A stretch of 5,289 bases of DNA from Armatimonadota bacterium (GTDB lineage: Bacteria; Armatimonadota; Armatimonadia; Armatimonadales; Armatimonadaceae), in contig JACMIS010000763.1 in assembly GCA_014381035.1 (NCBI GenBank), positions 1 to 5,289 on the forward strand, read 5' to 3'. The translations under genes were made by a program, and so were the position numbers. Shown one piece after another: positions 1 to 5,289 of the stretch (position 1 is the first letter of the stretch; each line of letters starts with the position of its first letter). Under the pieces are notes generated by a model that saw only the letters and a program-made list of their open reading frames with translations, did no database searches and was not told the DNA's origin.

Positions 1-1
1 C

Positions 2-1087
2 CTTTCCTACGACGCTCCCTACGTCAACGGTTCGCGCTGGCGGATCAAAGTGGACGCCAAAGTGCGGCGAGACCCGACGAACCTGTATTTCGGTATCACC
101 GAAGACACACTCGGACCGTTACGGCTGCCTTCTACCCCCGCGGGCGGTCCGACCTATGAGAAGTTCTCCGACTTCGAATCGGCACGCAAAGTACTCCGCC
201 CCGGCGGGCCGGGCGAGGCGGCGTTCGTCACCGACGCTCTTTCAAACCGATTCGAGGATTCGGAACTGATGCTGAACCTTAAAGCCGACTACGCGCTGGG
301 GAAAAACGGGCGATGGCGAGTCCTCGGCGGCTACGAGATACAGCGACTCGATTACAAAACGTTTCAAGGGCGCGATGCCAGTGCTGTTGACCCGGTAACA
401 GGCGCAGCAACGACGGCTCCGAACGGCGTATCGCTCCTCGCCCGTGACGCCGCTACGGGGCGGGCAACGGGGTTAGACGGTGGAGTCATCTCCATTCTTC
501 AGCAAGCCCTGATTTATGACACCCGCGACTTCGAGCCCGACCCGACGCGCGGCGTGTACTTCGAGATCGCGAACGAACTGTCGAACTCGGCTATCGGTTC
601 GGCGTATGATTTCGATAAACTGTTCATCCAGGCGAAAGGCTTTAAAAAGTTGCCGTTCGGACAGCGCACGGTGCTTGCCGGGCGCGTCGGAGTGGGAAAC
701 ATCTTCGGGTCGGACGCGCCTTTCTTTGAATTCCAGGATCAGTGGAGCCCGGACGGGAGCGTGAACGCGCTCGGCGGGGCGCGGTCGCTACGCGGCTACC
801 GCTCCAACCGGTTTATGGCGCGGGCAATGTGGTTCGCCAACCTGGAACTGCGGGTGCGGCTCGCCGAAACGCTGATCGGGCGCCAACGGTTCGCGCTTTC
901 CGTCGCGCCGTTCGTGGACGCGGGCACGGTCCGGGATCGCTGGCAGGCACTGAACTTCGACCGTATACGTTCGTCGTACGGCGTCGGGGGACGGCTCGCG
1001 TGGAATCAATCCACGATCATCTCGTTCGACTACGCCCAATCGAAAGAGGACAGTTTGTTCTTCTTCGGTCTCGGTCAGGCGTTCTAA
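2..1087 (+). CDS. Omp85/BamA-TamA family outer-membrane beta-barrel protein, C-terminal part (5' end outside window)
   Basis: The reading frame is open through the left edge, so the gene starts upstream; a GTG at 50 is internal and should not be taken as the start. The visible 361 residues read as a beta-barrel: alternating hydrophobic and polar strands, many aromatic residues and glycines, and no hydrophobic helices. Family hallmarks are YDTRD (visible residues 172-176) followed by PTRG (181-184), the usual DTRD-PTRG pair of Omp85 barrels, and LRGY (263-266), equivalent to the conserved VRGF/Y motif of the inward-folded loop 6. The protein ends in GLGQAF; a terminal phenylalanine is the usual C-terminal signal of outer-membrane proteins. 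POTRA domains, if present, lie outside the window. The family inserts barrel proteins or translocates polypeptides across the outer membrane. Which subgroup this belongs to (BamA, TamA or an accessory Omp85) cannot be decided, and assignment as the housekeeping BamA is not supported. It converges on the kinase gene with a 3-base overlap. Confidence 0.88.
   Translation, partial: LSYDAPYVNGSRWRIKVDAKVRRDPTNLYFGITEDTLGPLRLPSTPAGGPTYEKFSDFESARKVLRPGGPGEAAFVTDALSNRFEDSELMLNLKADYALGKNGRWRVLGGYEIQRLDYKTFQGRDASAVDPVTGAATTAPNGVSLLARDAATGRATGLDGGVISILQQALIYDTRDFEPDPTRGVYFEIANELSNSAIGSAYDFDKLFIQAKGFKKLPFGQRTVLAGRVGVGNIFGSDAPFFEFQDQWSPDGSVNALGGARSLRGYRSNRFMARAMWFANLELRVRLAETLIGRQRFALSVAPFVDAGTVRDRWQALNFDRIRSSYGVGGRLAWNQSTIISFDYAQSKEDSLFFFGLGQAF
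1084..1087. other. Convergent stop-codon overlap
   Basis: The four bases ctaa hold both stop codons: TAA of the barrel gene on the plus strand (1085-1087) and TAG of the histidine kinase on the minus strand (1086-1084). The genes therefore share coding bases at their 3' ends, with no spacer for a dedicated terminator on either side. I see no hairpin followed by a T-run around this point. Transcripts of the two genes must be complementary at their 3' ends unless they terminate inside the coding regions. Confidence 0.9.
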
Positions 1088-2427
1088 CCGTTCTTGGAAA
1101 TCGGGAGATCGGCGTCAACGACGACGCCGTTTTCGACCGGCGCGTGGCGCAACTCCCACCCGTGCGCGTCCGCGAGTCGCCGACAGATAGCCAGTCCTAA
1201 CCCGTTGCCCCCCGTCTCAGCGGAGCGTGACGGGTCCGCCCGGAAAAAGGGGTCGTAAATCCGGGCGAAGGGAAGGGTGTGGGCGTCCTTGTATTCGTTA
1301 TACACGGTCAAACGGATGCCGCCGTTTTCGAGAAGCGTGCGGACACGGACCGTTCCCCCCGCCGGGGCGTACTTCACCGCATTTTCGATCAGATTCCGTA
1401 AGAGCATCGCCACATGTGACGGCGGGGCGAACGTTTCGGCGGCTTCGGTCGCCCAATCCTCGCTCAGACGTAACCCCCTCTCCTTGATGATTGGTTGGAG
1501 AGTCGCCAGAATGCGCTGGCTCTGCTCCGTGATGTCCACGGTTTCTGATTCTTCGTCCGGGAAAAGTGTCTGCAATCGGTTCAGGGTCAACAAGCCTTCC
1601 GCGAGGGCGATCAACCGTTTCGTTTCGCGCTGTAAATCGCGGAGCGTTTCGGCGTAATCCGGCGCGGCGCGGGGGCGTGACAGCGCGAGTTCGATACTCC
1701 CTGACAGCACCGCGAGTGGGGTTCGAAGTTCGTGCGCCGCCGCCGCGTAAAACTGCTCGCGGGCACGGGTGCTTTCTTGAAACCGCTCCAGAAAGCCATT
1801 CAGGGTTCCGACCAGATGTTGCACTTCGGTGTCGCCCGATGGTGCCCGCAAACGCGCATGAAGCGGGTCGGCGGACGCCGAGTTCGCTTCCTCGGCGAGC
1901 ACCCCGATAGGGCGGAGTGTCCTGCCGACCAGAAACCATGTCGCTATTCCCCCGGCACCGATCACGAGCGACATTGCCAGCAGGACGAGCAGGGCTTGCC
2001 GATGGAGAACCGCTTCGGTCGCCTGCCAATCCATCCCGGCGATTATGGTAGCGTTCCGGGCGGGCTGTTCGACGATCAGCCACCCGTGACGCCGCATCTC
2101 GGGGAGGGTCAGTGCGGAGATACGATTTGTGCCGAGCACTCGCCCCGAACCGTCCACGATGAACAGGGCGACGTTATCGAGGCGCATGTCTTCCTTCGCC
2201 TCGCTGATCGCTTTCGCCGCGTGTCGCGCCGCCGCGTCATTCTCCCATTCGTGCGCTACCAGCCATGCTGCCGCATGCACCCTCTCCTGCACATCCCGAC
2301 GCGCCATGTCGCGTGACCAAAAGAGAAACAGTACCCACGCGAGGGACGCCACCAGCGTGAACCACGCCGTGAACCCCATCGTCATCCGCGCCCGAAGCGA
2401 CGAGAGCAACGGTACGGTCCGGTTCAT
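1084..2427 (-). CDS. Two-component sensor histidine kinase (HAMP, HisKA, HATPase_c)
   Basis: 447 residues, a usual length for a membrane sensor kinase. A first membrane helix (about 15-37) and a second (about 143-167) flank a periplasmic sensor domain of about 100 residues with no recognised fold. A HAMP linker follows (about 168-222, with the RPI motif at 172-174). The HisKA dimerisation helix carries the H-box AHELRTPL, placing the phospho-accepting histidine at residue 232. The ATPase domain has the N-box NLIENAVKY (345-353), the F-box-like YDPFFRADPSR (391-401) and the G2-box GGNGLGLAI (406-414). The G1 box is degenerate: where DxGxG is normal it reads VYNEYKDAHTLP, as in the CusS-like group whose motif starts VxNxG, but here the glycine is missing too. 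The ATG start overlaps the regulator stop as ATGA, and GGGGA lies 6 bases upstream, so translation is probably coupled. It should phosphorylate the regulator encoded just upstream. The stimulus is unknown. Confidence 0.95.
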   Translation of the reverse strand: MNRTVPLLSSLRARMTMGFTAWFTLVASLAWVLFLFWSRDMARRDVQERVHAAAWLVAHEWENDAAARHAAKAISEAKEDMRLDNVALFIVDGSGRVLGTNRISALTLPEMRRHGWLIVEQPARNATIIAGMDWQATEAVLHRQALLVLLAMSLVIGAGGIATWFLVGRTLRPIGVLAEEANSASADPLHARLRAPSGDTEVQHLVGTLNGFLERFQESTRAREQFYAAAAHELRTPLAVLSGSIELALSRPRAAPDYAETLRDLQRETKRLIALAEGLLTLNRLQTLFPDEESETVDITEQSQRILATLQPIIKERGLRLSEDWATEAAETFAPPSHVAMLLRNLIENAVKYAPAGGTVRVRTLLENGGIRLTVYNEYKDAHTLPFARIYDPFFRADPSRSAETGGNGLGLAICRRLADAHGWELRHAPVENGVVVDADLPISKNG

Positions 2428-3110
2428 GCCGCGTCCCCGCTACGGCTCTCGATCACGAAGCCGACGCCGCGCACAGTGCGAATCAGCGGGTCAGCGAAGC
2501 CTTTGTCGATCTTGCCCCGGAGGTACCCGATATACACATCCAGCACGTTGTCGGACCCGCCGAAATCGTACTGCCAGACATGTTCGAGAATCAGCGACCG
2601 CGTGAGCACCCGCCCGGCGTTGCGCATCAGGTATTCGAGTAAGGAGTATTCGGTCGCGGAAAGCCGGATAAGCCGTTCGCCGCGCCGCGCTTCGCGGGTC
2701 GCCGGATCAAGGGCGAGGTCGCCGACTACGATCACGGGAGCCGCGACACCCGCGCCGCGACGGAGGAGGGCACGCACCCGCGCCAGTAGTTCCGCCACCT
2801 GAAACGGCTTGACCAAATAATCGTCCGCTCCCGCGTCCAAGCCTTCCACCTTGTCTTTCACGGCATCGCGGGCGGTCAACAGCAGGATCGGCGCGGTGAT
2901 TTTTGCTGTCCGTGCCCGACGACACAGGGTGAAGCCGTCCATGCCGGGTAACATCACGTCCAGCAGAAGCAGGTCGAACGTTTCGCTCCGAATCAAAACG
3001 TAAGCATCCGCGCCATCGCCCACGACCTGCACGCTGTAACCGGCTTCCGACAACGCTTTGCGGAGCAGTTTGGCGAGTCCGGGGTCATCTTCCACGACGA
3101 GGAGTTTCAT
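2424..3110 (-). CDS. OmpR/PhoB-family response regulator
   Basis: 228 residues, the standard length of the family. The receiver domain (1-115) has the acidic pocket EDD (7-9), the phospho-accepting aspartate D51 in LLLDVMLPGMDG, the switch threonine T79 in LLLTARD and the conserved lysine K101 in YLVKPF. The C-terminal winged helix (about 127-222) shows SATEYSLLEYLMRNAGRVLTR, the recognition-helix region with NVLDVYIGYLRGKID, and the wing ending IRTVRGVGFVI. It is a cytoplasmic DNA-binding transcription factor activated by phosphorylation, very probably by the kinase whose ATG overlaps its TGA. The start MKLLVVEDD is the normal family N-terminus. There is no Shine-Dalgarno before it; instead TACAAT sits 6-11 bases upstream. 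It follows the PAP2 gene by 33 bases on the same strand. By general form it resembles the CusR/MprA-like regulators, but its target genes cannot be named. Confidence 0.96.
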   Translation of the reverse strand: MKLLVVEDDPGLAKLLRKALSEAGYSVQVVGDGADAYVLIRSETFDLLLLDVMLPGMDGFTLCRRARTAKITAPILLLTARDAVKDKVEGLDAGADDYLVKPFQVAELLARVRALLRRGAGVAAPVIVVGDLALDPATREARRGERLIRLSATEYSLLEYLMRNAGRVLTRSLILEHVWQYDFGGSDNVLDVYIGYLRGKIDKGFADPLIRTVRGVGFVIESRSGDAA

Positions 3111-3115
3111 AGGAT

Positions 3116-3121
3116 ATTGTA
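3116..3121 (-). promoter_or_regulatory. Candidate -10 element of a leaderless response-regulator transcript
   Basis: Read on the minus strand, TACAAT (5 of 6 matches to TATAAT) occupies positions -11 to -6 relative to the A of the regulator ATG. That is where a -10 box would lie if transcription began at the start codon itself. No Shine-Dalgarno is present between PAP2 and the regulator, which fits leaderless translation. No recognisable -35 hexamer lies 16-18 bases further upstream, so this could be chance. Confidence 0.3.
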
Positions 3122-3143
3122 CACGCGCTGGGGAGTCCGGGTA

Positions 3144-3839
3144 TCACGCGCCCCCTTCCGCGCTTCTTCTCGGTTCGGCAAAATGCTTCGCCACGAACAG
3201 ACATACGAACACCCAGCAGAACGCCGCCGTATACCCCGCGCCCACATCGGACGGGTAGTGCTCACCCAGATACATGCGGCTCCAGCCCACCAGGAACATT
3301 CCCAGACCACTCACAAACCAGACCCACACACGACGCGATGCCGGAACCTCTCGCGCAAGGAAATAGCCTGCGATCCCCAGAATCGTAACCGCCATGAAGG
3401 TGTGCCCCGACGGGAACGAGTACCCGAGCGGCGCGAAGATCTCCTCCGATCGGGGGCGACCGAACAACGCTTTCAACGAACCGATGACCACGCCGCCCCC
3501 TACTGCCCCCAGCACCAGCGAAAATGTGGCATCGCGCCGACCCTGCAAGGCAAACCAGGTCGCGCCGATCAGGACCATGGCAACCTGCCCCCACGGGCGG
3601 AACAACCATGACACCGAGTAAGCGAGTTGGAAAAGCCAGCCGACGCGGTGAAGGTGGAAGTAATCGAGCACGTTCTGGTCGAAGCGGGGCAGTCTCCCGC
3701 CCTGCTCGCCGAACTCGGCGGAGAACCGGGAGAATAGAAACAGCGCGACAATCGCGGCGATCCCGGCGACGGTCACCCGTCCGACCAAACCCGCGATCCA
3801 TCGCCGCCCGGAATAGACCAAAGAAGGTCGCTCTGTCAT
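3144..3839 (-). CDS. PAP2-family membrane phosphatase (phosphatidic acid phosphatase / undecaprenyl-diphosphatase-like)
   Basis: 231 residues from the chosen ATG, with about six membrane helices (approximately 18-37, 66-80, 84-98, 105-121, 147-163, 170-186 and 202-219). All three catalytic motifs of the PAP2 superfamily are present. C1 is KALFGRPRS (K123 to R130), with serine where the final proline of KX6RP is usual. C2 is PSGH (143-146), whose H146 is the proton donor. C3 is SRMYLGEHYPSD (S187-R188, nucleophile H194, D198). Such enzymes dephosphorylate lipid phosphates or diphosphates at the outer face of the inner membrane, for example undecaprenyl diphosphate or phosphatidylglycerol phosphate; the substrate here is not determinable. 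The frame is open up to an ATG at 4019, but those 60 extra residues are basic and unlike the family, so MTERPSL at 3839 is preferred, although its Shine-Dalgarno is weak (GGCGG about 7-11 bases upstream). The gene ends 33 bases before the response regulator, which suggests co-transcription and a role connected with envelope sensing. Confidence 0.92.
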   Translation of the reverse strand: MTERPSLVYSGRRWIAGLVGRVTVAGIAAIVALFLFSRFSAEFGEQGGRLPRFDQNVLDYFHLHRVGWLFQLAYSVSWLFRPWGQVAMVLIGATWFALQGRRDATFSLVLGAVGGGVVIGSLKALFGRPRSEEIFAPLGYSFPSGHTFMAVTILGIAGYFLAREVPASRRVWVWFVSGLGMFLVGWSRMYLGEHYPSDVGAGYTAAFCWVFVCLFVAKHFAEPRRSAEGGA

Positions 3840-4066
3840 GGGCGCACCGCCATTCCGTTTCCGATCCGACAATCGCGCAACGGTGCAAGCAGAACGCGGA
3901 TAACGCCGTCGCAAACATCGTGTGGGAATTTCACAATCCGATGGTACAAGCCGTGGCTGTGAACCGATTAAGACGCGCCTGAGAAATTTCTTATCCTGAG
4001 CGTCACTGCCCGTGGGCATTTGTTGCCGCCCGTAATCGAGGGTGCCCCGACCACAGACACCATGTC
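3840..4066. other. Intergenic region between the DUF74 and PAP2 genes
   Basis: This 227-base spacer is the only sizeable non-coding stretch. It should hold the promoter of the PAP2-regulator-kinase block and the 3' end of the DUF74 transcript. I see no convincing -35/-10 pair and no hairpin with a T-run. A near-palindrome TGCCCGTGGGCA lies at 4008-4019, with five paired bases on each side of a 2-base centre; it could be a protein-binding site or a weak hairpin. A direct repeat TCCGATCCGA lies at 3860-3869. If the PAP2 protein began at the upstream ATG (4019), most of this region would be coding. Confidence 0.5.
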
Positions 4067-5203
4067 CTACGTATTCGCCTCGTTCAGGTTCGCGCCGCGC
4101 ATCGTGTCGGCTTTGTTGTAGAACGTGTCCTTGTCCTTGATCACGGCTTGCGCGGGTAGTGTCGGGGTTAGCGTGCGGACACCGGGCATCTTTTTTACCG
4201 CCGTGCCGATAGCCATGAACTCGATCAGACCGCTCCCAAGGTCGTACACATACGTCTTGATTCCGACCACGTCGTCCGCACCGACCAGTTCGGCGTCCGC
4301 TCGGATACGGCGCAGGGCGTTGTCGCGGGCTTCGTAGATCAGGCTACTGAGTTGCTTGATCTCGCCGCGCACGAACGACTGAAACGCCGAGGTCAGACCG
4401 CCGACGAAACCGAGCGAGTAAACCGATACTCCGAGGACCATCTGGACCGGCATGTAGCCCATATGCACGATGTTCCACATTTCTTCGTTGGTCAGGTCGC
4501 TCGTAATCGGGTGCGTCGCGCACTCTTCGGGCAGACTGTTATGGCGCGATGCCGTGCCGATCATTACCATCTCCTGCATCCCCGCTACCGGCAAGATCGT
4601 CGTCTGAATGCCCAGCACGGCGTTCGCGCCCGCCTGCCGCGCCTCTTCCGTGATGCGGAACAGTGCCCGATGCCGCGTCTCGTTGAACACGTCGGAAAAC
4701 TCCTTGACCTCGCCCCGCGCCAGAGAACGGAACCCGCCAACGATCCCCCCACCCATCCCAATAGAATAGGCGACGTTACCAAACACAAACCGGAGCGGCA
4801 TGAAACCGGCGTCCAACTGGCAGTACAGCTCTTGACCGTTCGCGGACGACGAAAAGGTGAGTTTTTCTACGTTCTTTCCTTCGTGGTGAATGCCCGACCC
4901 AATAGACAGGAATTCGACGTTGCTTCCCTGCCAGATCAATTCACTCGAAACCCCGGTGATGCCGCCCGCGCCGCTACTTTCCGCTTCCTTGACCATTCGC
5001 TCGAAGGCGTTCTCGCGCCCGTCACGGATGATCTGTGTGACCTGTTCGACCTCGCCGCCCGCGATGGTGCGTAGCCCTGCCCCGAGGCTTCCGACAAACC
5101 CCATCGAGTAGACGCTGTTACCAATCACTAATTCGCCCGCCTCGAACCCTTTTTGATGCAAACAAAACATTTCATTGCCGGATAGCCCGGTCATTATCGC
5201 CAT
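4067..5203 (-). CDS. Triple-domain DUF74/YbjQ-family (UPF0145) protein
   Basis: 378 residues made of three consecutive DUF74 (YbjQ-like) domains at about 5-105, 117-218 and 237-336, then a 42-residue polar tail. Each copy has the same framework: a VYS/AYS strand (Y32, Y146, Y262), a glycine-rich stretch, RGE or GGE (E51, E165, E281), a helix of the ARDNALRRI type (60-70, 175-184, 291-300), GANAVLGI or GADDVVGI, and a closing IGTAV-type strand. The last copy matches the family best; the first is weakest (GAGGITGV, IGSGI). The family is usually one domain of about 100 residues and is known to form pentamers; its function is unproven, although it was once labelled putative heavy-metal-binding. 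No signal peptide or membrane helix is evident, so it is probably cytoplasmic. The ATG at 5203 is preferred because AAGGA lies 7 bases upstream. A GTG at 5233 would add ten residues (SKWHSKDNE after the start) but has no ribosome site. No functional link to the downstream operon is shown. Confidence 0.88.
   Translation of the reverse strand: MAIMTGLSGNEMFCLHQKGFEAGELVIGNSVYSMGFVGSLGAGLRTIAGGEVEQVTQIIRDGRENAFERMVKEAESSGAGGITGVSSELIWQGSNVEFLSIGSGIHHEGKNVEKLTFSSSANGQELYCQLDAGFMPLRFVFGNVAYSIGMGGGIVGGFRSLARGEVKEFSDVFNETRHRALFRITEEARQAGANAVLGIQTTILPVAGMQEMVMIGTASRHNSLPEECATHPITSDLTNEEMWNIVHMGYMPVQMVLGVSVYSLGFVGGLTSAFQSFVRGEIKQLSSLIYEARDNALRRIRADAELVGADDVVGIKTYVYDLGSGLIEFMAIGTAVKKMPGVRTLTPTLPAQAVIKDKDTFYNKADTMRGANLNEANT
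4196..5191 (-). repeat. Three tandem DUF74 protein-domain repeats
   Basis: The repeat is at protein level: copy 1 spans about 5191-4889, copy 2 about 4855-4550 and copy 3 about 4495-4196. The conserved tyrosine and glutamate recur at spacings of 114 and 116 residues, so the copies are collinear with almost no internal insertion. The DNA of the copies has diverged and I see no long identical stretch, so the duplications are old rather than a recent or assembly-made expansion. Linkers of 11 and 18 residues separate the copies. Confidence 0.85.
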
Positions 5204-5210
5204 TTCGTTG

Positions 5211-5215
5211 TCCTT
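5211..5215 (-). promoter_or_regulatory. Shine-Dalgarno of the DUF74 gene, deciding its start
   Basis: Read on the minus strand, AAGGA precedes the ATG at 5203 with a 7-base spacing. The alternative in-frame GTG at 5233 has no purine-rich site at the right distance, so this element favours the shorter, 378-residue product. Confidence 0.6.
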
Positions 5216-5258
5216 GCTGTGCCACTTCGACACGTCGCGTAATAGCCACGTTGCACAT

Positions 5259-5289
5259 GAATTCTTTCTTTATTCTTTTGTTCTTATTA
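5259..5289 (-). promoter_or_regulatory. AT-rich, purine-rich upstream tract of the DUF74 gene (candidate promoter or UP-type region)
   Basis: The last 29 bases contain only about five G or C, in sharp contrast to the GC-rich coding sequence. On the minus strand it is almost all purine with short A-runs (AACAAAAGAATAAAGAAAG) and lies 55-85 bases before the preferred start. This is the usual place and composition for a promoter or A-tract element. No clear -35/-10 pair can be named, and the tract is cut by the window edge, so its role is unproven. Confidence 0.3.

Noticed and set aside
50..52. GTG at 50 as the start of the barrel gene
   Set aside because: The frame continues open to the window edge with barrel-like sequence (SYDAPYVNGSRWRIK) before it, so the gene is truncated by the window and does not start here.
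1060..1110. Rho-independent terminator between the convergent genes
   Set aside because: There is no GC-rich hairpin followed by a T-run on either strand around the overlapping stops.
1298..2083. A 261-codon open frame on the minus strand within the kinase gene
   Set aside because: It is an out-of-frame shadow of the kinase: arginine- and proline-rich composition typical of frame-shifted GC-rich DNA, no domain motif, and full overlap with a gene whose motifs are clear.
1732..2316. A 194-codon plus-strand open frame opposite the kinase
   Set aside because: It is antisense to the HAMP and sensor part of the kinase, with low-complexity, charged shadow composition and no family resemblance.
4352..5074. 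A 240-codon plus-strand open frame opposite the DUF74 gene
   Set aside because: It lies antisense to a well-supported three-domain gene. Its translation is rich in arginine and histidine with no recognisable fold and no ribosome site.
4196..5191. Recent tandem duplication or assembly artefact behind the three DUF74 copies
   Set aside because: The copies differ widely at both DNA and protein level, with no long identical segment, so collapse, expansion or a recent duplication is not indicated.
5203..5233. GTG start at 5233 for the DUF74 protein
   Set aside because: It has no Shine-Dalgarno at a useful distance, while the ATG at 5203 has AAGGA 7 bases upstream. The ten extra residues are not part of the domain.

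Overview
This 5.3 kb window comes from a GC-rich Gram-negative-type bacterium. The outer-membrane beta-barrel gene at the left edge implies an outer membrane. High-GC codon use and a three-domain DUF74 protein would fit a planctomycete such as the Gemmataceae, but that assignment is a low-confidence inference: nothing in the window is diagnostic of a lineage. The window is almost fully coding. It holds five genes, one cut by the left edge, and no RNA gene, mobile element or CRISPR array that I can see.

Left part (2-1087, + strand): the C-terminal 361 residues of an Omp85/BamA/TamA-type barrel protein. It ends in the terminal phenylalanine expected of an outer-membrane protein. It converges on, and overlaps by 3 bases, a block of three minus-strand genes read right to left: a PAP2 membrane lipid phosphatase (3839-3144), an OmpR-family response regulator (3110-2424) and its sensor histidine kinase (2427-1084). 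The regulator and kinase overlap by 4 bases (ATGA), so they are almost certainly translationally coupled. The phosphatase ends 33 bases before the regulator and may share its transcript. A TACAAT hexamer directly before the regulator ATG, with no Shine-Dalgarno, suggests the regulator may also have its own, possibly leaderless, transcript.

Right part (5203-4067, - strand): a 378-residue protein made of three tandem DUF74/YbjQ domains, separated from the phosphatase gene by 227 bases. The family is normally a single domain of about 100 residues that forms a pentamer, so the triple fusion is the most unusual item here. An AT-rich, promoter-like tract lies upstream of it at the window edge.

Taken together, the middle block looks like an envelope-sensing module: a kinase with a periplasmic sensor domain, its regulator, and a phosphatase acting on lipid phosphates or diphosphates, next to an outer-membrane barrel gene. 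The signal sensed and the regulated genes cannot be read from the sequence. I found no convincing undescribed multi-gene system. The triple DUF74 protein and the phosphatase-regulator-kinase arrangement are the leads worth following.
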